The translations under genes and the position numbers were made by a program. From Chromatiales bacterium (GTDB taxonomy: Bacteria > Pseudomonadota > Gammaproteobacteria > Steroidobacterales > GCA-2729495), in NCBI GenBank assembly GCA_016789845.1, contig JAEUQA010000062.1, forward strand, positions 1-64,000: a stretch of DNA of 64,000 bases. Direction: 5' to 3'. This document shows positions 36,042 to 45,000 of this stretch, piece after piece. A model generated the notes under the pieces. The model had not been told where the DNA came from, did no database searches, and saw nothing but the letters and a program-made list of their open reading frames with translations. Numbering within the stretch: position 1 is the stretch's first letter; each line of letters begins with the position of its first letter.

Positions 36042-36808
36042 GGCGTTTCTCCTGCCATCAGCTTGGCTTCATTGAATTTCTGCGGATCCGACAGGATCCC
36101 CCAGATCGCCTCGCGGGAGGCGACGATGTCCCGGGCAAGGGGTGGATCGCTGTCCTGGAGCAATGACAGCACCTTGAGGAGCAGCATGTCGTAGGGCCGG
36201 CGCAGCTCCGCCAGGCTCGTCCTGGTCTGGCGCTTGTAGTACGCCCGGAACTTGTCGAGCAGGTCGTCCACCTGGTTCTTGAGCGAGAGCTTGGTCATCA
36301 CGCCGATCGCCTTGGTCTCGCGCAGCCGGGTCTCGAGGGCAGCCAGGTCCAGCGGCGGGGCGGCGGGCGGGGCGGCGGGCGGCTTCGGCCCGGCTGGCTT
36401 GGCTGCCGGAGCTGCTGGCGTCGCCGGCGGTGGCGGTGGTGGCGCGGGTGCGGGCACGGCAGCCACCGCAACCGGCGGTTGCCGGGGCGCGGCCGCCGGG
36501 GGTGCCGTCGGCCTGCCGGCGGGCCCGGAGCCAGAGCCCGGGCTCGACGCTGGTGGGGTCAAAGGCGGCGTGGTCTGCGCGGGTAGGGGAGCGGCGGGAG
36601 TTGCCGGCATCACCGGGACGGGCGCCGGTGCCGGGCGATCGCTCTCCATGGGTGGAACCACCGTGGCAGCGGGCGCCGCATCCACGGCGGGCTCCGCCGG
36701 CGGCACGGCCGGTGGCTTGCATGTGATCGTGCCGCAGCCCGCGCCGACGATGCAGCACAGGACAGCGACGCTACGCAGCAGCCGGTTTCCCCGCAAACAT
36801 TCACTCAT
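36038..36808 (-). CDS. Pro/Ala-rich exported protein, possible lipoprotein
   Basis: 256 aa. An N-terminal hydrophobic segment ends in a possible lipobox around GAGC near residue 25 (the -3 position is not ideal). Residues 30-150 are a Pro/Ala linker without structure, enough to span the periplasm. The last 105 residues form a helical domain (LETRLRETKAIGVMTKLSLK, DDLLDKFRAYYKRQTRTSL). I do not recognise this domain. The gene overlaps the next small exported protein gene. Confidence 0.68.
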   Translation of the reverse strand: MSECLRGNRLLRSVAVLCCIVGAGCGTITCKPPAVPPAEPAVDAAPAATVVPPMESDRPAPAPVPVMPATPAAPLPAQTTPPLTPPASSPGSGSGPAGRPTAPPAAAPRQPPVAVAAVPAPAPPPPPPATPAAPAAKPAGPKPPAAPPAAPPLDLAALETRLRETKAIGVMTKLSLKNQVDDLLDKFRAYYKRQTRTSLAELRRPYDMLLLKVLSLLQDSDPPLARDIVASREAIWGILSDPQKFNEAKLMAGETP

Positions 36809-36986
36809 ACGGTCTTGGAGTGTAGAACCAATCGGTATTCTCCGCTCTGCGATGTTGGGGAATTCACCGCGCAGGGCATCTTCGTCTGTAGCTGGGCGGG
36901 CGCAGGAGGGAGCGGTTCAGTGCCGATGCTGATTGCTCTTAATTTATACTGAGCGGCTGGCAGGTCTACCCGGGCCACGTGGAGCA

Positions 36987-37919
36987 ATGCGGAGGATGAC
37001 CCCGACCGAGCAGAAGTCACTGCTGAGCATCGCCATGCTGGCGGCTTTCGCCGACCAGTCCAAGACTGACCGCGAGCGTGACGAAGTTCGGCAGGTTGCC
37101 GAGTCCCTGGGCTCCGACCTTAACGTGGCAGCCATCTACCAGGACGTCCTTCTCGGACGCACCGGAGTGGCATCGGCGGCGGCAGGCCTGTCGACGCCCG
37201 CGCTTCGCCAACTCGCCTACGAGATCGCCATCGGCGTCTGCGACGCCGATGGCCTGCGCAACGACGCCGAGACGCGCTTCCTCGCCAGCCTCGGTAACGC
37301 CCTCGGACTCAACCAGCCCGCCATGGATGCCGCGGCCGTGGAAGCCGACGCGCTGGCCACGGCGCCGCTGGAGTCGGTTGCTGTCGCCGTCGGGATCGCC
37401 ACCGCGACTACCACCGCGGCCCAGGCGCCCGAGGCCGGGCTGGACCGGGACATCCTCCATGCATCGATCCTCAACGGCGCGCTGGAACTGCTTCCGCAGT
37501 CCATGGCGTCCCTGGCAATCATTCCTCTGCAGATGAGGCTGGTCTACAGGGTCGGGACGGCCTACGGCTTCCAGCTCGACCGGGGCCACATCAAGGACCT
37601 GCTCGCGACGCTCGGCGTGGGCCTGACGGGCCAGTACCTGGAGGGCATCGGCCGCAAGCTCATCGGCGGCCTGCTGGGGTCCGTCGGCAAGGCCGCCACT
37701 GGCGCGGCCTTCTCGTTTGCCACGACCTACGCGCTGGGCCAGGTGGCGAAGCGCTACTACGCAGGTGGCCGGGTGATGAGCACGGCCATGCTCCAGCAGG
37801 CGTTCGCGGAGTTCACGGCACAGGGCCGGTCATTGCAGCAGCAGTACCTGCCCCGGATCCAGGAGCAGGCGCGCACGCTGGACCTGGGCAAGATCATGTC
37901 GGCCGTCGGCTTGCGCTGA
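36987..37919 (+). CDS. TerB-like and DUF697-like domain protein
   Basis: 310 aa from the ATG chosen here; an in-frame ATG at 36933 gives 328 aa. The N-terminal 120 residues have the helical TerB tellurite-resistance pattern (LLSIAMLAAFADQSKTDRERDE, YEIAIGVCDADG). The C-terminal half has GVGLTGQYLEGIGRKLIGG and FATTYALGQVAKRYYAGG, as in DUF697 proteins. A TATACT -10-like hexamer lies at 36945-36950. The role is unknown; TerB domains are linked to stress and membrane sensing. Confidence 0.78.
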   Translation: MRRMTPTEQKSLLSIAMLAAFADQSKTDRERDEVRQVAESLGSDLNVAAIYQDVLLGRTGVASAAAGLSTPALRQLAYEIAIGVCDADGLRNDAETRFLASLGNALGLNQPAMDAAAVEADALATAPLESVAVAVGIATATTTAAQAPEAGLDRDILHASILNGALELLPQSMASLAIIPLQMRLVYRVGTAYGFQLDRGHIKDLLATLGVGLTGQYLEGIGRKLIGGLLGSVGKAATGAAFSFATTYALGQVAKRYYAGGRVMSTAMLQQAFAEFTAQGRSLQQQYLPRIQEQARTLDLGKIMSAVGLR

Positions 37920-37924
37920 CCCCG

Positions 37925-38452
37925 GTGTCCGGTACCCGCCTGGTCCTGAGCAGCTTCGGGGACGGCGAGGAGTTCCTCGCGCCGAACGCACGGTGGCGGG
38001 GCTTCAGCGACCGGGTGATGGGCGGCGTGTCGGATGCCACCTTCGGCCGCGCCACGGTGGCGGGCAGGTCCTGCATCCGGCTGGCGGGCCATGTCACGCG
38101 GGACCGGGGTGGCGGTTTCATCCAGATGGCCCTGGACCTCGCCACCCGCGAACGGGACTTCGATGCGTCGGCGTACTCCGGCGTCGAGTTCCTCGTTCAC
38201 GGGAACGATGAGGACTACAACTGCCACGTGCGAACCGCCGACTGCGGCTGGTACGACCAGTCCTACCGCGCCACGTTCCGGGCGGCGCCGCGGTGGCAGG
38301 TCATCCGCCTGCCCTGGACGGCCTTCGCGCCCAACGACCTGGCCGTGCCGCTGAATCCGGCGAAGATCCAGCGGATCGCCCTGCTGGGCTGGATGCGCGA
38401 GTTCACGGCGGATATCGCCCTGGCCGAGATCGCGCTGTTTCCGCCGGACTGA
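37925..38452 (+). CDS. CIA30-like family protein
   Basis: 175 aa from a GTG 5 bases after the TerB/DUF697 stop, so probably co-transcribed. WRGFSDRVMGGVSDATFG near residue 24 is the CIA30 signature, followed by the galactose-binding-like beta sandwich (FIQMALDL, WQVIRLPWTAFAP, KIQRIALLGW). CIA30 helps assemble complex I in eukaryotes; bacterial members have no settled role. Confidence 0.87.
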   Translation: MSGTRLVLSSFGDGEEFLAPNARWRGFSDRVMGGVSDATFGRATVAGRSCIRLAGHVTRDRGGGFIQMALDLATRERDFDASAYSGVEFLVHGNDEDYNCHVRTADCGWYDQSYRATFRAAPRWQVIRLPWTAFAPNDLAVPLNPAKIQRIALLGWMREFTADIALAEIALFPPD

Positions 38453-38461
38453 CGCCGCGAC

Positions 38462-38489
38462 TGCCGCCGGGCAGACGTGCCCGGCGGCA
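38462..38489. terminator. Perfect 12-bp stem hairpin between convergent genes
   Basis: Arms TGCCGCCGGGCA (38462-38473) and TGCCCGGCGGCA (38478-38489) flank a GACG loop, midway between the convergent CIA30 and DUF4397 genes. There is no T-run on either side, so it may stall or protect transcripts in both directions rather than act as a textbook terminator. Confidence 0.55.
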
Positions 38490-38506
38490 ATCGCCCGCCA
38501 TTCCGC

Positions 38507-39889
38507 TCAGTCGGTCTCGTCCTCCACCAGCAGCCCCAGCGGCGCGCCGCCGCCGGGGTTGTCCCGGGCGATGACCGTGAAGATGTCGCCGTTCGCGATG
38601 GGCAGCGTGGCGAAGATTGCCACCGGCGTCTTGGCGCCTGCCGGGGTCACCGAGACCTCGTAGGTGCCGCCCGCCAGCCCGACGTAGCCGGTGTTCGCCT
38701 TGAAGGGCACGTTGGCGAAGGTGGGATTGATGGTGCTGATGTCGGTTGCCGGCGCCGCCACGTAGATGTCAACCGGGCCCGCGCTCGGCGACCCGTGGAC
38801 GATGCGCACCCGGGCCTCGGTGGCGATGCTGCGCCGGTCGTCGGTGAGCACCAGCGGCCCGATATCCGCGAGGAAGTCCACCGCCAGCACCGAGTAGCTC
38901 ACGCCACGGGCCAGTGCGAGGTTCTCGTTGATCACCGTCAGGCTCTGGCTGGCGTCATCCACGACCTTGATGTTGTAGGTTGCGGGGGGCACGCTCGCAT
39001 AGGGCGTCAGCGACGGGTAGGTAGCGGCGTTGAACAGCGGGTTGGCGAGGTCGTCGTTGACGATCACGTCCACTGCCGGCGCGTCGGGTGACAGGTGCCC
39101 GGCGCGGACATCGGCCGTGGTGGCGACGTCGAGCAGTTCGGCCTGGGTCGTGCCGTCATTCACCAGCAGCGTGATCGGCGCCGGCCCGGTCGTGGTATTC
39201 GCGACTGCCACGAGCAGCAGATCGGCGCCGCTGGGCAGGGCCACCGTGCCGGCGTCGTAGACGACCGCCGCGGGATTGCCCGCCAGCGTCACCCGGATCT
39301 GGTAATTCCCGGCCGGCACTTCCACCGGCCCCAGGTCCTCGCCAAAGCTGAAGGTGCCCAGGGCGGTCGCGGTCGCCAGGTCGGCACCCGGCGCCGTCAC
39401 GTAGACCGACACGGCGGGCGCGTCGGGCGCTCCGTGCACCACCTGGGCCCGGGCCTGGCCCGAGGGGACTGCCGTGTCGGGATTGGCAATCACCAGCGGC
39501 GCTAGGGTGCCGTTGGCAACCTTGCCGATCGCCACCACCGTGTAGTCGGTGTCCGCAGCCAGGCTGGCGCCATTGACCGAGATGACGGTGGCGGTCCCTG
39601 CCGGAGTGATTGCGTCCACGGCAATGTCATAGGTGCCGCGGTCGAGGCTGGTAAAGCCCGAGCCAGCCTTGTAGTCGACCTCGGTGAGCACGGCATTGCC
39701 GTCGAGCAGTACGTTGACCTTCGGGGCATCCGGGGAGGCGTGGATGACCCGCAACTCGGTCTGCGGGGTGCCACTGTCGCTGCCGCAGGCGGCGAGCAGC
39801 GATGCAGCAGCGGCGATCAGGCCGGCCGTGAAGAGGTTCCTCCTGGGGGCGGGGAGAGTGGATGGCGCATGGGTCGTGGGGGGATTCAT
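38507..39889 (-). CDS. DUF4397 repeat lipoprotein
   Basis: 460 aa. The signal peptide ends in the lipobox SLLAAC (Cys near residue 35), so it is lipid-anchored. Four DUF4397 repeats follow, each opening with a related motif: RVIHASPDAP, QVVHGAPDAP, AGHLSPDAP and RIVHGSPSAG, then a VDV-type strand. The repeats are beta sandwiches found in cell-surface proteins; no enzymatic role is known. The repeats diverge enough that they are not recent duplications. Confidence 0.9.
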   Translation of the reverse strand: MNPPTTHAPSTLPAPRRNLFTAGLIAAAASLLAACGSDSGTPQTELRVIHASPDAPKVNVLLDGNAVLTEVDYKAGSGFTSLDRGTYDIAVDAITPAGTATVISVNGASLAADTDYTVVAIGKVANGTLAPLVIANPDTAVPSGQARAQVVHGAPDAPAVSVYVTAPGADLATATALGTFSFGEDLGPVEVPAGNYQIRVTLAGNPAAVVYDAGTVALPSGADLLLVAVANTTTGPAPITLLVNDGTTQAELLDVATTADVRAGHLSPDAPAVDVIVNDDLANPLFNAATYPSLTPYASVPPATYNIKVVDDASQSLTVINENLALARGVSYSVLAVDFLADIGPLVLTDDRRSIATEARVRIVHGSPSAGPVDIYVAAPATDISTINPTFANVPFKANTGYVGLAGGTYEVSVTPAGAKTPVAIFATLPIANGDIFTVIARDNPGGGAPLGLLVEDETD

Positions 39890-40030
39890 GGCTGTTGCTC
39901 CGGATGGTCTGTTACAGGGGTCGTTGCCGATACGGGAGACGTTATGTTTCGCGATGCGCGCTCAATGGGATTCAGCGCTGCGTTTCAGCGTTGCTGCGAG
40001 CGCGTCGGAGCCTGTGCTAGCCTCTGGTCA

Positions 40031-40441
40031 ATGCCAACAACACGTCCGCCACGCACGACGCTCGAAGCACTGACGGCCAACAGCCGGCCGCAGCCGGCCA
40101 TTCCTGCCGTGCTCGTCCTCATGCTCTGCGGGCTGTTGGCCGGCGCCGCCCTGAAGGCGGGCGGTGGTTCCTTCGCCGCCTGGGGGCTGACCGCCGGACT
40201 GCTCGTCTCCTGCGGCCTCGCGGTGGCCGCCGGGTTCTGCTCGGTGTTTCCCACGCTGGCCTGGATCGGCCTCGCCTGGCTGTTGTTCGGCGGCAGGGCG
40301 CCGGAACTCGCCCTGCACACCCAGGTGGCGCTGGGCGCGGGCACATTCGCCGCGGCTGCCATGACCCTGGTCCAGGTCTGGCGGGTCAGGACGGGACGGT
40401 TCGTGCCGACAATTACCGAGGACGTGCCGGAGCAGCCCTAG
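40031..40441 (+). CDS. Small inner-membrane protein of unknown function
   Basis: 136 aa with about four membrane segments (about 25-110) between a short charged N-terminus and a Thr/Glu-rich C-terminus. The ATG at 40031 follows a gap after the divergent DUF4397 gene; the frame is open upstream but that part is not protein-like. Its end overlaps the greB stop region by 4 bases on the opposite strand. I do not recognise the family. Confidence 0.65.
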   Translation: MPTTRPPRTTLEALTANSRPQPAIPAVLVLMLCGLLAGAALKAGGGSFAAWGLTAGLLVSCGLAVAAGFCSVFPTLAWIGLAWLLFGGRAPELALHTQVALGAGTFAAAAMTLVQVWRVRTGRFVPTITEDVPEQP

Positions 40442-41037
40442 TTGGGGACGAAGGGCTCCACGTCGACGGGGCCGTAGCGCACGTCGAGGATCTCCAGTTC
40501 CTCCGTGCCGCCCGGGGCGCGCAACGTCACCGTGTCGCCGGCGCGGGCTTTGGTGAGCGCGCGGGCGAGGGGGGAGATCCAGCTGATGTGCAGGCGGCGG
40601 TGGTCGCTCTCGTCCACGCCGACGATGGTGACCACGCGCTTCTCGCCGCCCTCCGTGGCGTAGCGCACCGTGGCGCCGAAGAAGACCTGGCCCGCCGTCC
40701 GGGCGTCGCGGGGCAGTGCCGGGTCGATCACCTCGGCAAGGTCGATACGGCGGGTGAGGAAGCGGATGCGCCGGTCGATCTCCCGCAGGCGCCGCTTGCC
40801 GTACTGGTAGTCAGCGTTCTCGCTCCGGTCCCCGTTGCCCGCCGCCCAGGACACCACCGCCGTCACGGCGGGGCGTTCCTTGTGCAGCAGGTGATGGAGC
40901 TCGTCCTTCAGGCGCTGCAGCCCGGCCGGGGTGATGTAGTTCTTCGTGCCGGGCGGCAGCGCGCTGGCGCGTTCGCGGGGATCGTCGTCGGCCCCGTCGT
41001 CGTCCTGGTCCGGTTCGCGGGTGAAGGCCTTGCTCAT
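40438..41037 (-). CDS. greB: Transcription elongation factor GreB
   Basis: 199 aa, longer than E. coli GreB because of an acidic N-terminal extension (residues 1-30, DQDDDGADDD). The N-terminal coiled-coil (about 35-110) includes GDRSENADYQYGKRRLREID, the GreA/GreB signature with the tip acidic residues. The C-terminal globular domain follows (SPLARALTKARAGDTVTL). It rescues backtracked RNA polymerase by stimulating transcript cleavage. Confidence 0.94.
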   Translation of the reverse strand: MSKAFTREPDQDDDGADDDPRERASALPPGTKNYITPAGLQRLKDELHHLLHKERPAVTAVVSWAAGNGDRSENADYQYGKRRLREIDRRIRFLTRRIDLAEVIDPALPRDARTAGQVFFGATVRYATEGGEKRVVTIVGVDESDHRRLHISWISPLARALTKARAGDTVTLRAPGGTEELEILDVRYGPVDVEPFVPN

Positions 41038-41054
41038 CCGCGTGCCATGCCGGG

Positions 41055-41399
41055 CTATGGCGCCTTGCGGGCCACCTTCCTGGCCTGCTGCCGGACCGTT
41101 TTCTGGACTTTAGCGGCCTGCTTCGTGACCTTCCTGCCGACGGTCCTGACCTGCTTCTTCGCCTGCTTGCCGACTTTCTTCTCCAGGGCGGCACCCTTCT
41201 TCGCGGCGGCCCGGCGGCCGGCGGCAGCCTTCTTCGTTGCCGACGACTTGAGGTCGCCGTAGGCGGCCTGCACGGTGCCGGCCACCTGCTGCAACTTGCC
41301 CCGGGCGGTCAGGCCCGGCTTGCCGAGCACCTTGCCCGCGGCCGCCTTGGCCTTGCCGGCGACCTTCTTCATGCGTCCCTTGACCTGGTCCTTGTTCAT
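41055..41399 (-). CDS. CsbD-like protein with a histone H1-like tail
   Basis: 114 aa. Residues 1-55 are a CsbD-like stress domain (MNKDQVKGRMKKVAGKAKAA, LTARGKLQQVAGTVQAAYGD). Residues 56-114 are Lys/Ala/Arg/Val-rich (KKVGKQAKKQVRTVGRKVTK), like bacterial H1-type DNA-binding tails. The very basic tail could bind nucleic acid. It lies 17 bases upstream of greB on the same strand. CsbD proteins are induced by general stress. Confidence 0.85.
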   Translation of the reverse strand: MNKDQVKGRMKKVAGKAKAAAGKVLGKPGLTARGKLQQVAGTVQAAYGDLKSSATKKAAAGRRAAAKKGAALEKKVGKQAKKQVRTVGRKVTKQAAKVQKTVRQQARKVARKAP

Positions 41400-41431
41400 C
41401 GCAATTCCTGTCTTTCAGTTGCTTGGTTTGC

Positions 41432-42520
41432 CTAGGCGGCTACCGGTGCGAGTTGACCCGTGGTCCGGAACGGTCGCCAGGTGCCCGCAGAGAAGTCGTA
41501 TGTCTTGCAGATGCGGACGCACTCCCGGTAGTAGCTCCAGGTGAGCCGCACGGGCTTGATCTCCGGCAGCAGTTCCATGAGCCGGCGCTGGGCTGCCTTG
41601 AGGTGGTAGCAGGGGATCGTGCCGTCCAGGTGATGCACCGGATGGGCCATGATCTGGTGGAGCAGCGACTCGAGCAATGGCGGCAGCGTCAGGTGCCGGG
41701 TGGCGGTGGCCTGGGCGGCAGCCTTGAGCCACTCGCGACGGTCGTCGAACCAGCGCAGGTCCGGTGCCGTGTGGTGCAGGTAGATCACCAGGCCCACGGT
41801 CCAGGTCCAGAGGAAGAAGGGCAGGAGCACGCCGAGGCCCACGAGCATCCAGGACGATGCGCCCGTCTGGCCACCGAGCCAGGCCAGGCTGCCGATCCAG
41901 GCGGCCGCTACCAGTGTGACTGTCGTGCAGTCGGCTACGAACTGCCAGCGCCGGGTCTTCAGGCGCGCGAGGCCGGGGAAGTAGAGGCGCTTCCACCAGA
42001 TCTCCAGGAAATAGTAGGGCGCCGGGCCGGCGGCGCTCCGGTACAACCGCTCGAGCGCGCGCCGCCAGCGGGGCAGGTTGCGGTAGTCCTCCGGCGACTT
42101 GGGCTCCCAGACGAAGTCCCGGCCCCGCAGGTTGTTGAAGCCGTGGTGCACCACGTTGTGCCCCACGTGCCAGAGCGAGAACGGGGTGAGCGACGGCAGG
42201 AAGGCCAGCCGGCCCAGGATGCTGTTGAGGCGGTCGCTGTTGGTCAGCGCGCCGTGGCACGCATCGTGGCCGATGAGGAAGAGGCGGACGATGCCGACCC
42301 AGGTGATGAGGGATCCCAGGATGCGCAGGAGCATGCCGGGCCCGAAGACGACCAGCGCCTGGCCGGCCGCCAGCAGGAGCACGTCGCCGGCAAACAGGCC
42401 CAGGGCCGTGCCGGTCCTCCGCCGCTTGAAGGGCGCCAGGGCGTCCCGGAGGGCGGCAAGCCGCTTGGCCCCGCCAGTGTCGATGAGGTTTCCGGTCTGC
42501 TGCCCGTTCGTCGTAGCCAT
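41432..42520 (-). CDS. Membrane fatty acid desaturase
   Basis: 362 aa. Three His boxes are present: HDACHG, HNVVHH and HPVHH, with four or so membrane segments between. These bind the di-iron centre of acyl-lipid or acyl-CoA desaturases and related hydroxylases. It would place a double bond or hydroxyl in an acyl chain at the inner membrane. The Rieske oxygenase gene lies 72 bases upstream on the same strand, which might share a promoter. An electron donor is not in the window. Confidence 0.9.
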   Translation of the reverse strand: MATTNGQQTGNLIDTGGAKRLAALRDALAPFKRRRTGTALGLFAGDVLLLAAGQALVVFGPGMLLRILGSLITWVGIVRLFLIGHDACHGALTNSDRLNSILGRLAFLPSLTPFSLWHVGHNVVHHGFNNLRGRDFVWEPKSPEDYRNLPRWRRALERLYRSAAGPAPYYFLEIWWKRLYFPGLARLKTRRWQFVADCTTVTLVAAAWIGSLAWLGGQTGASSWMLVGLGVLLPFFLWTWTVGLVIYLHHTAPDLRWFDDRREWLKAAAQATATRHLTLPPLLESLLHQIMAHPVHHLDGTIPCYHLKAAQRRLMELLPEIKPVRLTWSYYRECVRICKTYDFSAGTWRPFRTTGQLAPVAA

Positions 42521-42592
42521 TGCCAGTTCTGCTCCTCTCGTTACGGCGCCTTGCAGCGCGGCCTGACCTCCCAGTGTACCTTGCCGCGCTCC

Positions 42593-43714
42593 CTACTGGC
42601 CCCCGGCGACCAGCGGAACCGTCCCGTAGACCCAGTTGGCCGGGTCCGCGCGGCGCCCCGGGCTGGGGATGACGCGGTGGTCGCCGTTGCGATCCAGTTC
42701 GTCGAGCCTGAGGCGGTCGACCTGCCAGCCCTTCCCGCGCAACTGGCGCATCAGCCGCCAGTAGGTCTGCATCAGCAGGTCCTCCCGGTCCACGTTGATG
42801 ACCGGCCACTCGGGCACGTCCGGCGCCCGCTTCGGGAAATGGTTCTCGGCGATGGCCTTGTCCTGGTAGACGTTGCGGAGATTCCTGTCGAGGTGGTCCT
42901 TGTCCTTGTCCGGTTCGAGCATGAAGTTCCGGAAGGCGATGAGGTAGAGCTTCGTGTTCTCCTCGTCGATGGGCGTGGACATGGAATAGAACACGTTGCT
43001 GAAGCCCTTCGCGATTTCCACCTTGCCGTAGAGCGTGAAGCCCGGCACGTAGAAGGTCAGGTAGGAATTGACCTCGGCGCGTTCCTGGCGCAACTGCCCC
43101 CAGGAGCCACCCCGCGGCGGAGGGCGCGAGACGATATGGGTGCGGAAACCGTTCGGGAGCTGCTCCACCGCATGGGCGGACGGCCGGCTCGGGTTCTCCT
43201 CGTTCAGCGGAATGCCGTGCACGATGTGCAGGTGCACCTGATCCAGGTCCACCATCTTCATCCAGTGGATGTTCGCCTTCCAGGTGTCCGTGAAAGTGAC
43301 CTTGCGCCAGGCCGGGTCCGTGTTCTCGGGCATGTCGAAGAGGGGATGGGCCTCCTCCGGCCGGTCGCCGAGGAAGACCCAGATGAAGCCGTGCCGTTCC
43401 TCGGTCGGATAGCTGTCCACCTTGGCCGCGGCGGGGATGTCGCCAGCCGGATTGGCGGCCGACGGAATGGTGGTGCAGCGCCCTTCCGCATTGAAGCGCC
43501 AGCCGTGGAAGGGGCAGGACACCGTGCCGTCCTCCTGGCACTTGCCCTGGGAGAGGCTCGCGCCCCGGTGGCAGCAGGTGTTGCTGAGGCAGTGTGCCTT
43601 GCCCGCCGGGTCGCGGAACAGGACGAAGTCCCGGCCCAGCATCCTCGCCTTCACCGGCTTGTCGGTGACGTTCTCGCTCCACTCGGCGATGTACCAGACG
43701 TTCGTGATCAGCAT
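42593..43714 (-). CDS. Rieske 2Fe-2S ring-hydroxylating oxygenase, alpha-type (third copy)
   Basis: 373 aa. It starts MLITNVWYIAEWSENV; Rieske ligands are CCHRGAS and CPFHGW. The iron-site region reads VDLDQVHLHIVHG, keeping Asp and the His-x4-His spacing. It ends RRADPANWVYGTVPL, the same end type as the copy at 29320-30444. The ATG at 43714 is used although the frame is open upstream. It precedes the desaturase gene on the same strand. Substrate unknown. Confidence 0.9.
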   Translation of the reverse strand: MLITNVWYIAEWSENVTDKPVKARMLGRDFVLFRDPAGKAHCLSNTCCHRGASLSQGKCQEDGTVSCPFHGWRFNAEGRCTTIPSAANPAGDIPAAAKVDSYPTEERHGFIWVFLGDRPEEAHPLFDMPENTDPAWRKVTFTDTWKANIHWMKMVDLDQVHLHIVHGIPLNEENPSRPSAHAVEQLPNGFRTHIVSRPPPRGGSWGQLRQERAEVNSYLTFYVPGFTLYGKVEIAKGFSNVFYSMSTPIDEENTKLYLIAFRNFMLEPDKDKDHLDRNLRNVYQDKAIAENHFPKRAPDVPEWPVINVDREDLLMQTYWRLMRQLRGKGWQVDRLRLDELDRNGDHRVIPSPGRRADPANWVYGTVPLVAGGQ

Positions 43715-43764
43715 TGCGGGTTCCTCTGCCTGTCGGTGGCCGGCTGGGCCGGCGGGTCGCGGGA

Positions 43765-44217
43765 TTATCGGCGCCAGTAGCGCTCCATTTCCAGGTAGGT
43801 GAAGGACGCGGACCAGGCGAGGAGCACGAAGCCCGTCAGCGCTGTCGTGCCGCCAATGAAGCGAATTGGCCCCACCGGGGCCACGTCGCCGAAGCCCACC
43901 GTGGTGAACGTGACGGCCGAGAGGTAGACAGTATCCAGAAGCGTGGTCGGAGTGCTGCCGAAAACGCTGCCGGTGTTGGCGAACATGAGCGCCACCCAGA
44001 CGGCGAAGCCAAATATCCAGATCTCCAGGATGTGCAGGCTGAGCACGCCGAAGATGCCGTACAGCACCTTGCGCCGCGGGTGGTGTTCCCGGCGTTTCGC
44101 GAGCCACTGGGACAGGAAGTTGAGGCCCTCGTAGTGAATGAGCACCGCCGCGCCCACGGCGAGCACGGTGACGAGCACGACGATCAGGTTGGCAGTCCAG
44201 TCCTGGTACAGCGTCAA
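43765..44217 (-). CDS. Potassium channel family protein (2TM-type pore)
   Basis: 150 aa. Hydrophobic segments lie at 10-30, 55-80 and 125-145, and the pore loop carries the selectivity filter TTVGFGD. This is an ion-trans-2 type pore module that would tetramerise in the inner membrane to pass K+. No regulatory RCK domain is attached. It lies about 50 bases upstream of the third Rieske gene on the same strand. Confidence 0.88.
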   Translation of the reverse strand: MTLYQDWTANLIVVLVTVLAVGAAVLIHYEGLNFLSQWLAKRREHHPRRKVLYGIFGVLSLHILEIWIFGFAVWVALMFANTGSVFGSTPTTLLDTVYLSAVTFTTVGFGDVAPVGPIRFIGGTTALTGFVLLAWSASFTYLEMERYWRR

Positions 44218-44265
44218 TGCTCCCGTGGCTCGCGTCCCGGCGATCCGGCTGCCGGGCGGGCCGGA

Positions 44266-45000
44266 TTATGCCGTGCGACGATGCCGATGCGCGCGGGGAG
44301 CCAGGCAGAGGATGCCCGTGGCCGCCAGCCAGAACGCGCCCGGCAGCGGCACGGCCGTCAATTCAAGGGACGGCCTGCGCAATTCCGTCACCGGGCCGGT
44401 CTCCACGCCGGCGATCAGGCAGTTGGTGAGGTCGGACTCCTTGCTGCACCAGTTGTGGGTCTGGGTGCCCCGGAAGGCGTCGCTGTAGACCGCGACGCTC
44501 AGCACTCCGTCGGCCAGGTCGGTCGCGGGATTCCACTGGCCACTGGCGAGCAGGTCCCAGGTCGACCAGCCCCGGTAGGTCGTGCCGGCGTTGTCATTGG
44601 CGCTGATGCGCGTATTGTCGTTCAGGTCGACCCCGAGGATGACCGGCGCCGCGTTCCACGTCACGGTGCCCTCGCTCCAGCTGTCGTTGGCCACCCGGTA
44701 GACACTTGCCCCGATCGGCGCAAAGCCGCCGCCCAGGAACTGGAACAGGTTCAGTGTCGCGCCGGTGATGACCTGTCCCTCCGGAATGCCGGAGAGGTCG
44801 AACCTCAGGAAGGACACCCACTGTTCGGCGCCATTGAAGGCCCCGCCGCCGGCAAGCCCGGGGTTGTCGCCGTAGTTGGTGTCCGGCGCGAAGGAGTAGA
44901 CCAGGGCGTCATCGGTGGGGCTGAGGGTCACCGTGGCCCCGCTGGCCTGCCCGGCCATGGCCAGGGCGGCGACCACCAGCAATGCAGGACGGTTACGCAT
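44266..45000 (-). CDS. DNRLRE-domain VPLPA-CTERM sorted protein
   Basis: 244 aa from the ATG preceded by GGGGGAG (an upstream ATG at 45018 is less likely). A signal peptide ends at GQASGA. The DNRLRE-type beta domain is shown by TDDALVYSFAPDTNYGDN, WVSFLRFDLSGIPEG and SWSEGTVTWNAAP. The C-terminal VPLPGAFWLAATGILCL followed by a His/Arg tail is a VPLPA-like exosortase sorting signal. It is a second predicted exosortase client in the window. Confidence 0.87.
   Translation of the reverse strand: MRNRPALLVVAALAMAGQASGATVTLSPTDDALVYSFAPDTNYGDNPGLAGGGAFNGAEQWVSFLRFDLSGIPEGQVITGATLNLFQFLGGGFAPIGASVYRVANDSWSEGTVTWNAAPVILGVDLNDNTRISANDNAGTTYRGWSTWDLLASGQWNPATDLADGVLSVAVYSDAFRGTQTHNWCSKESDLTNCLIAGVETGPVTELRRPSLELTAVPLPGAFWLAATGILCLAPRAHRHRRTA

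Noticed and set aside
36922..36950. A complete sigma-70 promoter for the TerB/DUF697 gene
   Set aside because: A good -10 hexamer (TATACT) is present, but the sequence 17 bases upstream does not resemble a -35 box.
41423..43780. A 785-codon plus-strand open frame over the desaturase and Rieske genes
   Set aside because: The minus-strand frames carry clear His boxes and Rieske ligands; the plus-strand frame is compositional shadow.
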